A DNA stretch of 64,000 bases from JBMYRH01 sp049602155 (GTDB taxonomy: Bacteria; Myxococcota_A; UBA9042; PHBI01; JBMYRH01): NCBI GenBank assembly GCA_049602155.1, contig JBMYRH010000027.1, positions 11,020 through 75,019 on the forward strand. The letters run 5' to 3'. The notes below the pieces were generated by a model that worked only from the letters and a program-made list of their open reading frames with translations, searched no databases and was not told the DNA's origin. Positions 24,977-34,271 of the stretch are shown one piece after another. A program made the translations under genes and the position numbers. How positions within the stretch are numbered: the first letter of the stretch is position 1; the number at the start of each line of letters is the position of its first letter.

Positions 24977-25605
24977 GCCCCATGCGTCTCTTCGTGGCCT
25001 TGCTCTTCGGGGTAGGGGTGACCCTCGTGCAGCTCGCGGCGCTCGGTGCGCTCAACTCTGCGAGCACACCTGAGGAGAGCGAGGTCACTGAGGCTCAGAA
25101 GCCCCTCATGCTGATGGTCGCGGAGACGCCGAGGGCGCAAGCGAGGCTTCGGCGCGTACCGACCTCCGTGCGGAGTCAGGTGTCCACGCCGCAGGCCTCT
25201 GCGGCGCATATCCGAGCTTCGGCGCTGCCGACTTTGGGCGACATGCCAGCCAGGAGCGATCTTACCGGAGTGTTGCCTGGCTTGGGTGGCATCGGGCTGG
25301 GCTCGGTCGATGTGCCCGAGGTGGCGTCCGAGCCCGATCGTCCGGCCCGAGCGCGGCGAACTCCTGAGCCGGTGTACCCGGTGACGGCTCAGCGTGATGG
25401 GGTCGAAGGCTATGTCATCGTGCGGTTGAGTGTGGACGCCCAAGGACGGGTGAACGACGTGGTTGTCGTTGACTCAGAGCCTATCGGGGTGTTTGAGCGG
25501 AGCGCCCGCGAGGCCGCCCGTCGTTTTGCGTTTCATCCGGCCCAAGTGGACGGAGTCCCGGCCTCGGCCACCCTCGAAAAGAAGATCGTGTTTAGGCTCA
25601 AATGA
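24973..25605 (+). CDS. tonB: TonB energy transducer
   Basis: 210 residues from the ATG at 24973 (ATGA overlap). N-terminal membrane anchor (MRLFVALLFGVGVTLVQLAALGAL), a short periplasmic linker with little proline, and a C-terminal TonB domain: PVYPVTAQRDGVEGYVIVRLSVDAQGRV followed by AREAARRFAFHPAQVDGVPA. The short, Pro-poor linker matches TonB2 rather than TonB1 types, as does the TtpC neighbour. Contacts the TonB box of the receptor encoded two genes downstream. Overlaps the TPR gene by four bases. Confidence 0.94.
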   Translation: MSPMRLFVALLFGVGVTLVQLAALGALNSASTPEESEVTEAQKPLMLMVAETPRAQARLRRVPTSVRSQVSTPQASAAHIRASALPTLGDMPARSDLTGVLPGLGGIGLGSVDVPEVASEPDRPARARRTPEPVYPVTAQRDGVEGYVIVRLSVDAQGRVNDVVVVDSEPIGVFERSAREAARRFAFHPAQVDGVPASATLEKKIVFRLK

Positions 25606-26636
25606 TAACCTCCCTTATCGTCGTCGCGCTCCTAGGAGCAAGTGACGTTCAATCGCTTATAGACCGTGAGCGATGGGATGAGGCCGAGGTGCAACTCGAG
25701 TCGCTCTCGCCAGAGGCTCGACCTCGATTTGAGGGCTTAATCGCCCAGGGACGCGGTGAGGTAGCCGACGCCGCGGCCGCCTTTGAGCGCGCCTTAGTGT
25801 TGACGCCGGACGTCCCGGAGCTCCACCTCCATGCGGCTCATGCCTACGTGAGCCTGAGTCGATTTGATGAAGGGCTGCGGCATGCGCGAGCTGCCGCCTC
25901 GCTAAGGGATACGACGATCGCGCAGCCTCTCTTGGAGGCTCGGGCGCTCGATGGTTTAGGCCGTCATGGGGAAGCGTACTCAGTGCTCGTCTCGGCGTGT
26001 GACGTCCACACGGATGAAGTTCGGCCTTGGCTGGAGCTGGCCGTCCTCTCTCATCGCCAAGGGCTCGCTCTGGAGGTGCGCCGCATCGCCAAGGTGCTGC
26101 TCGCCCGAGGCCCCGACCGCGACACCGCGTTGGCGCTCTTTCATCTGCTCTACGAAGACCGTGATGCGGTCCCGTTACTTGAGCACTTGGTGGCCCACTA
26201 TCCAGGTGACGCAGAGCTTCGAGCCCACTTGGGCCACGTCTATGCGCGACACCGGCGATGGTATAGTGCGGCGCGCCTCTTCGAAGAGGCGACCCTGATG
26301 GGGGGGCGATATGCGTTCGAGGCAGCCGATCAATATCGTATGGCGGGACGCTTTCGTGACGCCTTGCGCATGAACGCGATGACGCCCATCAGTGAGGCTC
26401 AAGGCGTGCAACGGGTCGCGATCCTCTTTGAGGACGAGCAGTATGCACGGGTTGTTGCCATGAGGCCGACGCTCGGTGACCCCGCCTCCCGTTACCGTGT
26501 GGCTTACGCACACTATGCTGTGGGCGACAACGCTGGTGCGACGGACCGAGCGCGGAGTTTGCTCTCCACGACCTACAAAGACGCTGCGTCATCTCTGCTC
26601 CAAGCGATGGGGCGTGACCGCGCTGAGTCGAGATAG
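25602..26636 (+). CDS. TPR protein of the TonB2-type operon
   Basis: 344 residues, start overlapping the tonB stop. A short hydrophobic start (MITSLIVVALLGAS) may be a signal peptide or anchor. At least six tetratricopeptide-like helical pairs follow, for example ALVLTPDVPELHLHAAHAYVSLSRFDEGLRHARAA and ELRAHLGHVYARHRRWYSAARLFEEA. Vibrio TonB2 operons also end with a TPR gene, whose role is thought to be assembly or stability of the complex. Last base shared with the GTG of the receptor gene. Confidence 0.88.
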   Translation: MITSLIVVALLGASDVQSLIDRERWDEAEVQLESLSPEARPRFEGLIAQGRGEVADAAAAFERALVLTPDVPELHLHAAHAYVSLSRFDEGLRHARAAASLRDTTIAQPLLEARALDGLGRHGEAYSVLVSACDVHTDEVRPWLELAVLSHRQGLALEVRRIAKVLLARGPDRDTALALFHLLYEDRDAVPLLEHLVAHYPGDAELRAHLGHVYARHRRWYSAARLFEEATLMGGRYAFEAADQYRMAGRFRDALRMNAMTPISEAQGVQRVAILFEDEQYARVVAMRPTLGDPASRYRVAYAHYAVGDNAGATDRARSLLSTTYKDAASSLLQAMGRDRAESR

Positions 26637-29014
26637 TGATGACCTCTGGCTTCGTGCTCCTTGTGACGGGGGCCCTGCTCGGGGCGACCCCGTGTGAGAG
26701 CGTCATCCACGGTCAGGTGCTGGACGCGCAGAGCGGAGAGCCGCTGAGCCGCACGCGCATTCAGAGCGGAGAGGGGGACAACGCCGTGCGCTCTGACAGC
26801 GCTGGTCACTTTCGACTGGAGGGGCTGTGCCCCGGGAAGGTCCGGCTCCGAGCCGTCCGCTCTGATTATGCCCTGCGGGAGCTCACGCTGAAGGTGGATA
26901 AGGAGCGGCAGGTTGAGGTGTTGCTCTTCCCCATGCGCGTCACCTTAGGCGACGAGCTCGTCGTCCACGCGCCGCGAGTAAAGGCCTCAGATACGCGGTC
27001 TGTCGTCTCCTTGGAGGGCGATGCGCTGCTACGGACCCGAGGCAAAAGTCTGGCGGACGCGCTCGCTGCGCTGCCCGGAGTGACTGTCCTCCGCAATGGG
27101 ATGGCGGCCAAACCGGTCGTCCGTGGGCAGTATGGTGCCCGGGTCTTAAAGCTCTACGACGGTGTGCGTCACGAGGGCCAAGATTGGGGCTTGGATCACA
27201 GCCCTGAGATTGACCCTTTTGCAGCGGGCGCCATGCGCGTCGTCAAGGGGGCCGCTGGTGTGCGGTATGGACCAGACGCGATCGCAGGCGTCTTGCTTAT
27301 CGAGCCACCGCTCTTGTTGGAGGAGCCCGGCTTCCGGATACACAGTGAGCTTGTGGGGGCGTTGAACGGAAAGCGCGGGACCGTCGCCGCGCGCGTCGAT
27401 GGCAATCACGCGGAGCTCTCCGGCCTCTCATGGCGCGTGGATGGGAACTACAGTCGAGGTGCCGGCCTGATGACCCCGCTTTATCCCCTCGATAACACGG
27501 GCATTGAGGAGTGGAACGTCGGAGCGATGGTGTCGTACCGGGGCGATTGTTGGGACGCCAAGGTGTCTTATCGGCGACACGCTCGGCGCAACGGCATTTG
27601 CCTGTGTGTGCGCAACGAGACGACCGCAGACTTCGAGGCGCAGTTGCTCCGAGACACACCGCTCAACAGCGAGCTGTATCTGGCTGATTACGAGATCGAG
27701 CGCCCCTTTCAAATGGTGACCCACGACGTCGTACTCGCTCGGGCTCGTGTCGAATTCGAGGACATTGGTGAGCTCGAGGGGACCTACGCGTTTCAGCTGA
27801 ACGACCGCGAGGAGTTCGACATTGTGCGCACTCAGACCTCGAACGCCCAGTTCATCTTTACGCTCCGCTCCCATACGGCCGATATCTTGTTTCGTCATGC
27901 GCCTACCTCCCTCGGTGAAGGCTTACGCCTTGAGGGCTTGGGTGGGGTCAGCGGCATCCTGCAGGAGAACGTTTATCGGGGCGTGCCTCTTCTGTCCGAT
28001 TACCGAGCGTTTGGCGTCGGCGTCTTTGCACTTGAGCGCCTCATCATAGGCCGCTTCGAGCTCGAAGCAGGGGCACGCTTTGATCACATGACGCGTGAAG
28101 CGCATATCCCGGTCAAGACATACGAGAGCCTCGTGCGCGAGGAGCGCATTTCACCCGAGGCCTGCGTCGTCGGTGATGAGTTCACGCGATGCCCCTCTGC
28201 GTTTAACGCGGGCACGTTGTCGCTTGGTGGCCTCATGCGATTGAATGAAGGCCTGACGGCTAAGTTGGATCTCTCTACTGCGACGCGCTTCCCGACCATT
28301 GATGAGCAGTACATCAGCGGAGCCTCGCCGGCCTTCCCGGTGATGGCTCGGGGCCTCGGTAGCCTAGGCACTGAGACCAGCTGGAGCTTGAGCGGGACCT
28401 TTGAGGCTGCGTTCCCTTGGCTCTCGGCTGAGCTCTCCGTCTACGGCAGCTTCATTGACGACTACATCTACCTCGCGCCTGAGCTCAGGGATGATGGCAC
28501 CGTGCGGACGGATGTCCTCATTAGCGGGCGCTACCCGCGCTTTGCGTATGAGCCCGTGGACGCTGTTTTTTATGGCGTGGATACAAGCGCGTCTCTTCGT
28601 CTCGGTCGCTTTGACCTCAGCGTGCAAGGTTCGCTCGTCAGGGCCACCAACGTGGACAGCGGTGAGTTTCTGCTCTTCATCCCCTCAGACCGACTTCGCA
28701 CCGAGGTCACTTATCGGCCTCCGGATGCGCTCTTTGTGCGTGACACCTACATGTCGATAAGCGCGACGATGGTCGCACCTCAGTACAACGTGTCACCCGA
28801 GGTCGACTTCGCGCCGGTCCCCGACGGATATGTCCTGCTCGGCGCATCTGTGGGCACAAAGTTCGAGTGGGGCGAGCAGCGCTTCTCGCTCAGCGTGGAG
28901 GCGCAGAACCTTCTGAACACGAGCTATCGAGACTACACCAGCTTGCTTCGGTACTACTCGGACGAGCCCGGTTTACAGGTCTTGATGCGGCTTGGGGCCG
29001 AGCTCAGCCTATAG
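26636..29014 (+). CDS. TonB-dependent outer-membrane receptor, probable zinc uptake
   Basis: 792 residues if the GTG at 26636 is used; the ATG at 26639 is one codon later. Signal peptide (to about residue 20), a carboxypeptidase-regulatory-like domain (24-95: IHGQVLDAQSGEPLSRTRI), then a plug (110-240: LADALAALPGVTVLRNGMAAKPVVRGQYGARV) and a 22-strand barrel ending NLLNTSYRDYTSLLRYYSDEPG. No cofactor-specific signature; zinc is inferred from the operon (His-rich lipoprotein, Fur-family regulator). A pair of cysteines in a loop, ICLCVRNET, is notable. The final gene of the operon; its placement last makes it the transport substrate gate for all genes before it. Confidence 0.93.
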   Translation: MMTSGFVLLVTGALLGATPCESVIHGQVLDAQSGEPLSRTRIQSGEGDNAVRSDSAGHFRLEGLCPGKVRLRAVRSDYALRELTLKVDKERQVEVLLFPMRVTLGDELVVHAPRVKASDTRSVVSLEGDALLRTRGKSLADALAALPGVTVLRNGMAAKPVVRGQYGARVLKLYDGVRHEGQDWGLDHSPEIDPFAAGAMRVVKGAAGVRYGPDAIAGVLLIEPPLLLEEPGFRIHSELVGALNGKRGTVAARVDGNHAELSGLSWRVDGNYSRGAGLMTPLYPLDNTGIEEWNVGAMVSYRGDCWDAKVSYRRHARRNGICLCVRNETTADFEAQLLRDTPLNSELYLADYEIERPFQMVTHDVVLARARVEFEDIGELEGTYAFQLNDREEFDIVRTQTSNAQFIFTLRSHTADILFRHAPTSLGEGLRLEGLGGVSGILQENVYRGVPLLSDYRAFGVGVFALERLIIGRFELEAGARFDHMTREAHIPVKTYESLVREERISPEACVVGDEFTRCPSAFNAGTLSLGGLMRLNEGLTAKLDLSTATRFPTIDEQYISGASPAFPVMARGLGSLGTETSWSLSGTFEAAFPWLSAELSVYGSFIDDYIYLAPELRDDGTVRTDVLISGRYPRFAYEPVDAVFYGVDTSASLRLGRFDLSVQGSLVRATNVDSGEFLLFIPSDRLRTEVTYRPPDALFVRDTYMSISATMVAPQYNVSPEVDFAPVPDGYVLLGASVGTKFEWGEQRFSLSVEAQNLLNTSYRDYTSLLRYYSDEPGLQVLMRLGAELSL

Positions 29015-29518
29015 CCTGCACCGAGGCGCATTTGCTGCGTTGAAGCTGCGGTCACAAGGGGGCGCCGCAGGCTCCAGGAGGCTGTCGCCCGGACATCGAT
29101 CTGCAGGCTATTGAGAGCTCGGCCATCTCCAGGGGCGCCGCCGGGGCCGGAGGTCGACCAAGTTGTCACCGAACCGCTTGGCTGCTGCACATCGAACCTC
29201 CAGCCTCTGTGCGCACGGCAGGGATCCCACGCACATCGACTTGAGAAGCTCCGTGAACCCCAATGTCTCCCACGGCACCTCGCCAAATCCGATACGTCGC
29301 GCAAGCCCGTGAGGTCACAGCGGCTTATTCGAGGGGGGATGGCGGCCTTCCCTGGCCAATCGTTCGCTCCAGAGCTCGAGACAATGCCGAGTACGCGAGC
29401 CACCACGAGCGCTGGCAGATGTCTAGCAGGAGGTCCTGCATAGGGCGCCTGCAGACAGGGGGGGCGGGGCTCATGGTGTTTAGGCCTTGGGCCAGGGCTT
29501 CCTCGCGCTTACGTCGCT
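29015..29518. other. 504-base region between convergent genes
   Basis: Lies between the receptor stop and the CotH-like stop. Open frames on both strands appear random. No hairpin with a U-tract was recognised. Confidence 0.4.
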
Positions 29519-31387
29519 CTACTGCTGTCCTTGGGGGCCGGTAAAAGAGCCCTGGATGCTGCCGCTGATCACGCCCCCAGGTTGCGTATCGGCTTCGTCG
29601 AGCGTCAGGGTCCCATCGACAAGCCAGCCCACGATCTCGAACGAGAGATACGGCCACTCAGCGCGGACATGCAGCCCCTGGGTGCCCCCGCCATCGACGG
29701 AGAGGCTCGCTCCCGGGACGACGTTGTCCGGCGCTGTGTAGACCACGATAGCGTCGAGCATCCCGTTGGACATCGTACTGATGAGCCCGACCATCGCTTG
29801 GCCCACGTTCTGCCCTTTGTTCTCGATCCCCGCGATGGCCCCAGACGACTCCAAGGCGACGGGCTCGCCGTGTTCGACATAGTCGAGGAACTCGGCCTGA
29901 CCTTCGCTGGGCGGGCTTTCTGACTCATTGGTCCCCCAAGTCGTCGAGAAGGTCGCGTGCACCGTCCCGGTCGTGCCCCAGCAGATCTCGCTGGGGCGCA
30001 AGGGCCAGGGCCAGTCCACTCCCAGCGTCGCCATCACGGCCTCTCGCTGGTTCGTGATGTGGGCGCGCACCCGCTCCGTGTCTTGTGCGGCCACGTCGGT
30101 GACCTCGGCCAGCGCATGCGCCTGCACAATGGCCGCCATGCGATCCACCTCTGCGAGCATCGCCTCTTCGTCCCAGACTGTGTCCAGCAGGCTGACGAGC
30201 CGATCGGAGAAGGCTTGGCGCCACTCCGGGTCTGCGTAGAGGCGATTGGCCAGGGCCCCATTCGCCATCACAGAGGCGGGGTAGTCGATGTCCTCGAAGG
30301 GGTTGTCCACGGGCTTAAAGCTTGAGTCTGGGCCCCACGGGATCATCACGAAGCGTTCGCCCGGCTCCCGATAAAACCAAAAATTGTTCAGGTTGCCGGC
30401 GTAGCCGTCCCAGTGGCCGACGAGCACCTCGATGGCCCAAAAGGTCAGGTAAGCGTCGAGGTCGAACACCTCCCCAAGCGCCTCAAGCCCTGCGGGGCTG
30501 TCGTCCTCTATCGCCGCCACGGCAGCTTCGATGTCAGACCAGTCGTCTTCTTTTTCGTTCGTCTTCTTTTGGAACGTACCCTGCCACTCGGCTCGAAAGT
30601 CGCTTATGGCTCCTTCGTAGAGGTTACCTTCCGGGGAGGTGAATGACCGGGTCAGAAAGGCCTTCTTGAGGCTCTCGACGTGTACGTAGAGCCCGAAGTC
30701 GACCCCGTTGATGCTGACGCGCGCAAAGTTGCACCGCGGGGTCGGCACTCCAGCGGCTGCGAACGCCGCGTAGCTCATGCAGGTGTTCAGCTTGGACGCG
30801 TCCTGGCGGACGTTGTTGAGCGTCATGCGCTTCAGAACGCCACCGAGGAGTTGCCCGTCGACGTGCTTGTCGAAGCGTACTTTCAGTGAGGGCTTGGTCG
30901 CGCTCAGCGAGCCCAAGAAGCCCTTCTTTCGAATGCCAGCGTTGCTGATGGTCTCGCCGTCGACGGTGACCGTGGCGGAGAACCAGGTGAAGGCGCTCTC
31001 GACCGGAGCTGCGAGGCAGTCGCCCCCGAGGATGTCGTACATGGTGCGTGTCTGACGCCTCAAGAGGTCCCAGTCTTCGTCGTCCATCGTGATGGCGACG
31101 TCCAAGACATGCTCAGGGGCGTAGTAGACGGCGGTGGGATCGGGATCGGCTGTTGGCCCGCCGTCATCGAGGGCGCCAAGGTCATCAGAGGTGGCATCGG
31201 GGCCATCGACGACTGCGTCATCAGCCCCTGAGTTCACCACGGCGTCTACCTCAGCGTCCGTCGCTGCACGGACCTCCCCTGTGGCGGTTTCCGCTTGCTC
31301 GGCTTCTGCGTCCGCGGCGGCACAGCCCATGAGGTGGATCGTCAGCAGCACTGCGCTAGCTCGAAGCATGTGAATCCGATTTGTCAT
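29519..31387 (-). CDS. CotH-kinase-like lipoprotein
   Basis: 622 residues from the ATG at 31387. Signal peptide with lipobox LMGC and an Asp/Ala-rich linker to about residue 80. Residues 85-390 match the CotH kinase family: ISNAGIRKKGF, PSLKVRFDKHVDGQLLGG, KRMTLNNVRQDASKL, FGLYVHVESLKKAFLTRSF, and HWDGYAGNLNNFWFYREPG. The usual metal-binding segment PWDxD is here PWGPDSSF, so one acidic ligand is changed. The C-terminal 200 residues are a beta-rich domain, unrecognised. CotH proteins phosphorylate spore-coat proteins in Bacillus; exported relatives in Gram-negatives have unknown targets. Envelope located, single gene. Confidence 0.88.
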   Translation of the reverse strand: MTNRIHMLRASAVLLTIHLMGCAAADAEAEQAETATGEVRAATDAEVDAVVNSGADDAVVDGPDATSDDLGALDDGGPTADPDPTAVYYAPEHVLDVAITMDDEDWDLLRRQTRTMYDILGGDCLAAPVESAFTWFSATVTVDGETISNAGIRKKGFLGSLSATKPSLKVRFDKHVDGQLLGGVLKRMTLNNVRQDASKLNTCMSYAAFAAAGVPTPRCNFARVSINGVDFGLYVHVESLKKAFLTRSFTSPEGNLYEGAISDFRAEWQGTFQKKTNEKEDDWSDIEAAVAAIEDDSPAGLEALGEVFDLDAYLTFWAIEVLVGHWDGYAGNLNNFWFYREPGERFVMIPWGPDSSFKPVDNPFEDIDYPASVMANGALANRLYADPEWRQAFSDRLVSLLDTVWDEEAMLAEVDRMAAIVQAHALAEVTDVAAQDTERVRAHITNQREAVMATLGVDWPWPLRPSEICWGTTGTVHATFSTTWGTNESESPPSEGQAEFLDYVEHGEPVALESSGAIAGIENKGQNVGQAMVGLISTMSNGMLDAIVVYTAPDNVVPGASLSVDGGGTQGLHVRAEWPYLSFEIVGWLVDGTLTLDEADTQPGGVISGSIQGSFTGPQGQQ

Positions 31388-31567
31388 GAGCCAGCCATCC
31401 TCTTCGGTGCGGTAACCTAACGCGTGTGGACGGTGCAGAAGAAGGAGAACCGAGGCAGCTCGTCCGTTCTCTTGACCCCAACCATGGCGTGCATGCCGCT
31501 GTCGCACAGCTTGTTAAAGGCGCGCAATTCTTGGCCCAGTCACCTGAGAGTTCGCTCTAGGGCCAGC

Positions 31568-34270
31568 TTATTGGCAGGTGGAGGTGCCGCCACCGCCGGG
31601 CGGCCCCACGACTTGGCAGGATTGACCGACGCCGCATTGGGTGGTTGTGCAGTCCGAGTTGAGCAGCGTGTCCCCATCCAGGCAGACCTTGCTGCAGGAG
31701 CAGGACCCAAACTGACAGGTACCCGCGTTTGCGCAAGTCCCGCAACTGCCACCGCAGCCATCTGCGCCGCACTCCTTGCCTGAGCAAAGCGGCTGGCAGT
31801 CACAGACGCCGCCAAAGCATCCGAACTGGGGGTTGTAGAGCAACGAGCAGTCTCCGCAGCTCCCTCCGCACCCGTCTGGTCCACACTCCTTGCCCGAGCA
31901 CTGAGGTACACAGACACACTGGGTGCCTTGGCAGACCTCATTACCCGCGCAGGTCCCACAGCTGCCAGCGCATCCATCTGGTCCGCACTCCTTGCCTGAG
32001 CAAAGCGGTTGGCAGTCACAGACGCCGCCGGCGCATCCGAACTGTGGGTTGTAGAGCAACGAGCAGTCCCCGCAGCTGCCTCCGCAGCCATCTGGTCCGC
32101 ACTCCTTGCCTGAGCAAAGCGGTTGGCAGTCACAGACGCCGTCGAAGCATCCGAACTGTGGTGTGTAGAGCAACGAGCAGTCCCCGCAGCTGCCTCCGCA
32201 TCCATCTGCGCCGCACTCTTTACCTGAGCAGAGGGGTTGGCATTCACAGCCGCCGTCGACGCATCCGAACTGCGGGGTGTAGATCAAAGAGCAGTCCCCA
32301 CAGATTCCGCCGCACCCGTTTGGTCCACACTCACGTCCGCTGCAGTCAGGTTCGCAATCACAGCTCCCTGGAGGTCCGCCGTCTTGGCACCACCAATCGA
32401 ACTGGAAGGTCGCCCAAGACGACCAGGCGCCAGAGCCGGAGTCGCTCAGGCCCCTCACTTTAAAGCGGAACGCGCCCGCGCCAGGTTCAGGGGTGAAGCT
32501 GTAGGTCTGGACGTCTCCTAAGGTGAGGGTCGTATACCAGGCCAGCTCTCCGTCGCTCCCGACGTACCAGATACCGATCTGGTAGTTGGTGGCGCCCTGA
32601 ACAGGTTGCCATGACAGGGCGACCGCACCGTCGGGGACCACCGCGTCGTTGTTGGGAGACAGGGGCTCGGTACTCTGCGAGGGGGGGCTCTGTGTGGGGG
32701 GCGCTGGTGTGCCCTCGCCGCTCAAGATCCCCTTGGCGATCCCGATGTCCTCTCCGTAGAAGTGGTGCAACAATTCATCGGTCCCCAGCCCCTGCTGATG
32801 GGCGAGCCACAGGGCACGATACTGGCCTAAAGCTCCACGGTTTGAAGCGACAGGGTTGGCGAAGGGCTTGGGGGCCTGGGTGATCTGGCCTCCGCTCTTG
32901 CCCGCGTTGAGGGTGATGTAGACCCACGTCCACGAGAACCCATCGCCCTTGTCCGTGAGTTGCCCCGCACTATGCAGCTCCCGAGCCTCCTCCCAGGTGA
33001 GCTCTGGGGCGGCCCCGTGTTGGTCGATCCCATAGGTCGAGGGAGGCAAGGGCATCCCGACCTGGTCGAGAGGCCATGCACCGGAGGCATACTGTCCGCT
33101 CGTGAGGTCATCTCCCCAGGAGAGCACGAGGTTTGAGGTGCTCTCAGCGGCCGCCACATCTGACGGCTGGGGAGCTGTGCTGTACGTTTGGAAGTACGTG
33201 GAGTTGGGGAGCTCGGTGTCTAGCCCTTGGGCGAGCAAGCGCTTCATCAGGAAGGTCCGCGCTGCGATGGCTTGAGCTCTCAGAGCTTCGTGCCGTCGGG
33301 CCTGACTGCCCTGCGAGAACCAGTTGACTGGGACCCAGCCCATCTCGTTGCGCACGACCCCTGCGAGGTACTGTGAGTCGGTGTCCATCGGGCCATCCTG
33401 CGTGAAGACGACATCGGGGACCGGGGCCTGCAACGGTGTCACTGGTGCCGTGGGTACACCGCCTTCATCAGCGCCGCAAGCGGACGCGGTGCAGGGGCCG
33501 GAGGGGCCCCCACCGACATACTGCCAATGCCAAGACTCGACCGACACAGTGCGCGCGAAGCCGTAGTCTTCAGCGTTCTCCATGAGCCACTTGAAGGTCG
33601 TGCTGACCTCAAGGCAATCGGCGACCCCCTGAGCGATGGCCGTCGGGGAATTGGCGAATTGGGGGCAGAGGGCGCTGAGCCCTTGGATGTCCACTGCGAG
33701 CCCTGCTTGGTGCTTACTGAACCCTGGGCAGGCTGCCTTGTTGCACGACGTGCCGCATGGAATCGAGACACTCCCAGTGACGTAGGTGCACTCCGAGCAC
33801 GGTGTCCCGCCACTCTTGCACTCCCAGCACCACCGGAGCTTCTGTTGCGACGCATGGCTCCTAAACCCACTTCCGGGCACGAACGAGGGTACAAACCAGT
33901 TTGCCCCCATGCTGTTGAGCGCAGCGTCTCTCATCGCGGCAAACGCGTTGGCGGTCTCGATCTCCATCATGACCCCGTCTACGCTCACGAGGCAGACGTC
34001 TTGGGGGGGCTCTGGTTCATAGCAAACCGCAGGCGGAGGGGCGGGCGCGTATCCATCTTGAATCGTCCCACTGCAATTCAGGCCCGTGTGGGGCGCTGAT
34101 GCGTGTTGAACAGTCTGCTGCCAGACTGCGGTTGCTACGGTTGAGTTCGCAGACACCACGCCGGCCTTCGCCGCTGACACCATCAGCACAGCCACGAGCG
34201 CATGTCCCGCTAGCTGGAGAACTGCGCGTAGGCCACGCTGAGCGGTCGGGAATGTTTGGGGCAGTGTCAC
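31568..34270 (-). CDS. Secreted M15 peptidase + SpoIID-like + fibronectin III + cysteine repeats
   Basis: 900 residues; GTG at 34270, with the ribosome site GGGGGGGAG inside the upstream gene's end. Signal peptide near residues 15-40. A VanY/M15-type D-Ala-D-Ala carboxypeptidase follows (about 110-280): GFRSHASQQKLR, KHQAGLAVDI and ESWHWQYVG hold the zinc ligands and catalytic Glu. Next a SpoIID/LytB-like region (about 300-540; EALRAQAIAARTFLMKRLL), then a fibronectin-III-like domain (560-650). The last 240 residues contain six cysteine modules. A cell-wall remodelling enzyme, perhaps in a multidomain surface form. Second in an operon with the HEAT-like lipoprotein. Confidence 0.88.
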   Translation of the reverse strand: MTLPQTFPTAQRGLRAVLQLAGHALVAVLMVSAAKAGVVSANSTVATAVWQQTVQHASAPHTGLNCSGTIQDGYAPAPPPAVCYEPEPPQDVCLVSVDGVMMEIETANAFAAMRDAALNSMGANWFVPSFVPGSGFRSHASQQKLRWCWECKSGGTPCSECTYVTGSVSIPCGTSCNKAACPGFSKHQAGLAVDIQGLSALCPQFANSPTAIAQGVADCLEVSTTFKWLMENAEDYGFARTVSVESWHWQYVGGGPSGPCTASACGADEGGVPTAPVTPLQAPVPDVVFTQDGPMDTDSQYLAGVVRNEMGWVPVNWFSQGSQARRHEALRAQAIAARTFLMKRLLAQGLDTELPNSTYFQTYSTAPQPSDVAAAESTSNLVLSWGDDLTSGQYASGAWPLDQVGMPLPPSTYGIDQHGAAPELTWEEARELHSAGQLTDKGDGFSWTWVYITLNAGKSGGQITQAPKPFANPVASNRGALGQYRALWLAHQQGLGTDELLHHFYGEDIGIAKGILSGEGTPAPPTQSPPSQSTEPLSPNNDAVVPDGAVALSWQPVQGATNYQIGIWYVGSDGELAWYTTLTLGDVQTYSFTPEPGAGAFRFKVRGLSDSGSGAWSSWATFQFDWWCQDGGPPGSCDCEPDCSGRECGPNGCGGICGDCSLIYTPQFGCVDGGCECQPLCSGKECGADGCGGSCGDCSLLYTPQFGCFDGVCDCQPLCSGKECGPDGCGGSCGDCSLLYNPQFGCAGGVCDCQPLCSGKECGPDGCAGSCGTCAGNEVCQGTQCVCVPQCSGKECGPDGCGGSCGDCSLLYNPQFGCFGGVCDCQPLCSGKECGADGCGGSCGTCANAGTCQFGSCSCSKVCLDGDTLLNSDCTTTQCGVGQSCQVVGPPGGGGTSTCQ
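31690..32365 (-). repeat. Six tandem cysteine modules in the M15 protein
   Basis: Units of about 34-37 residues share the core CQPLCSGKECGxDGCGGSCGxC, most followed by SLLYxPQFGC. Six full units and a degenerate end. Copies 2, 3 and 5 are nearly identical at DNA level, implying recent duplication or gene conversion. Short version also in the lipoprotein at 595. Confidence 0.9.
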
Positions 34271-34271
34271 C

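Noticed and set aside
26175..26706. Minus-strand open frames opposite the TPR gene
   Set aside because: Opposite to a tightly overlapping operon; no supporting features.
29111..29443. 110-residue plus-strand frame after the receptor gene
   Set aside because: No ribosome site, no hydrophobic or domain pattern, composition like non-coding sequence.
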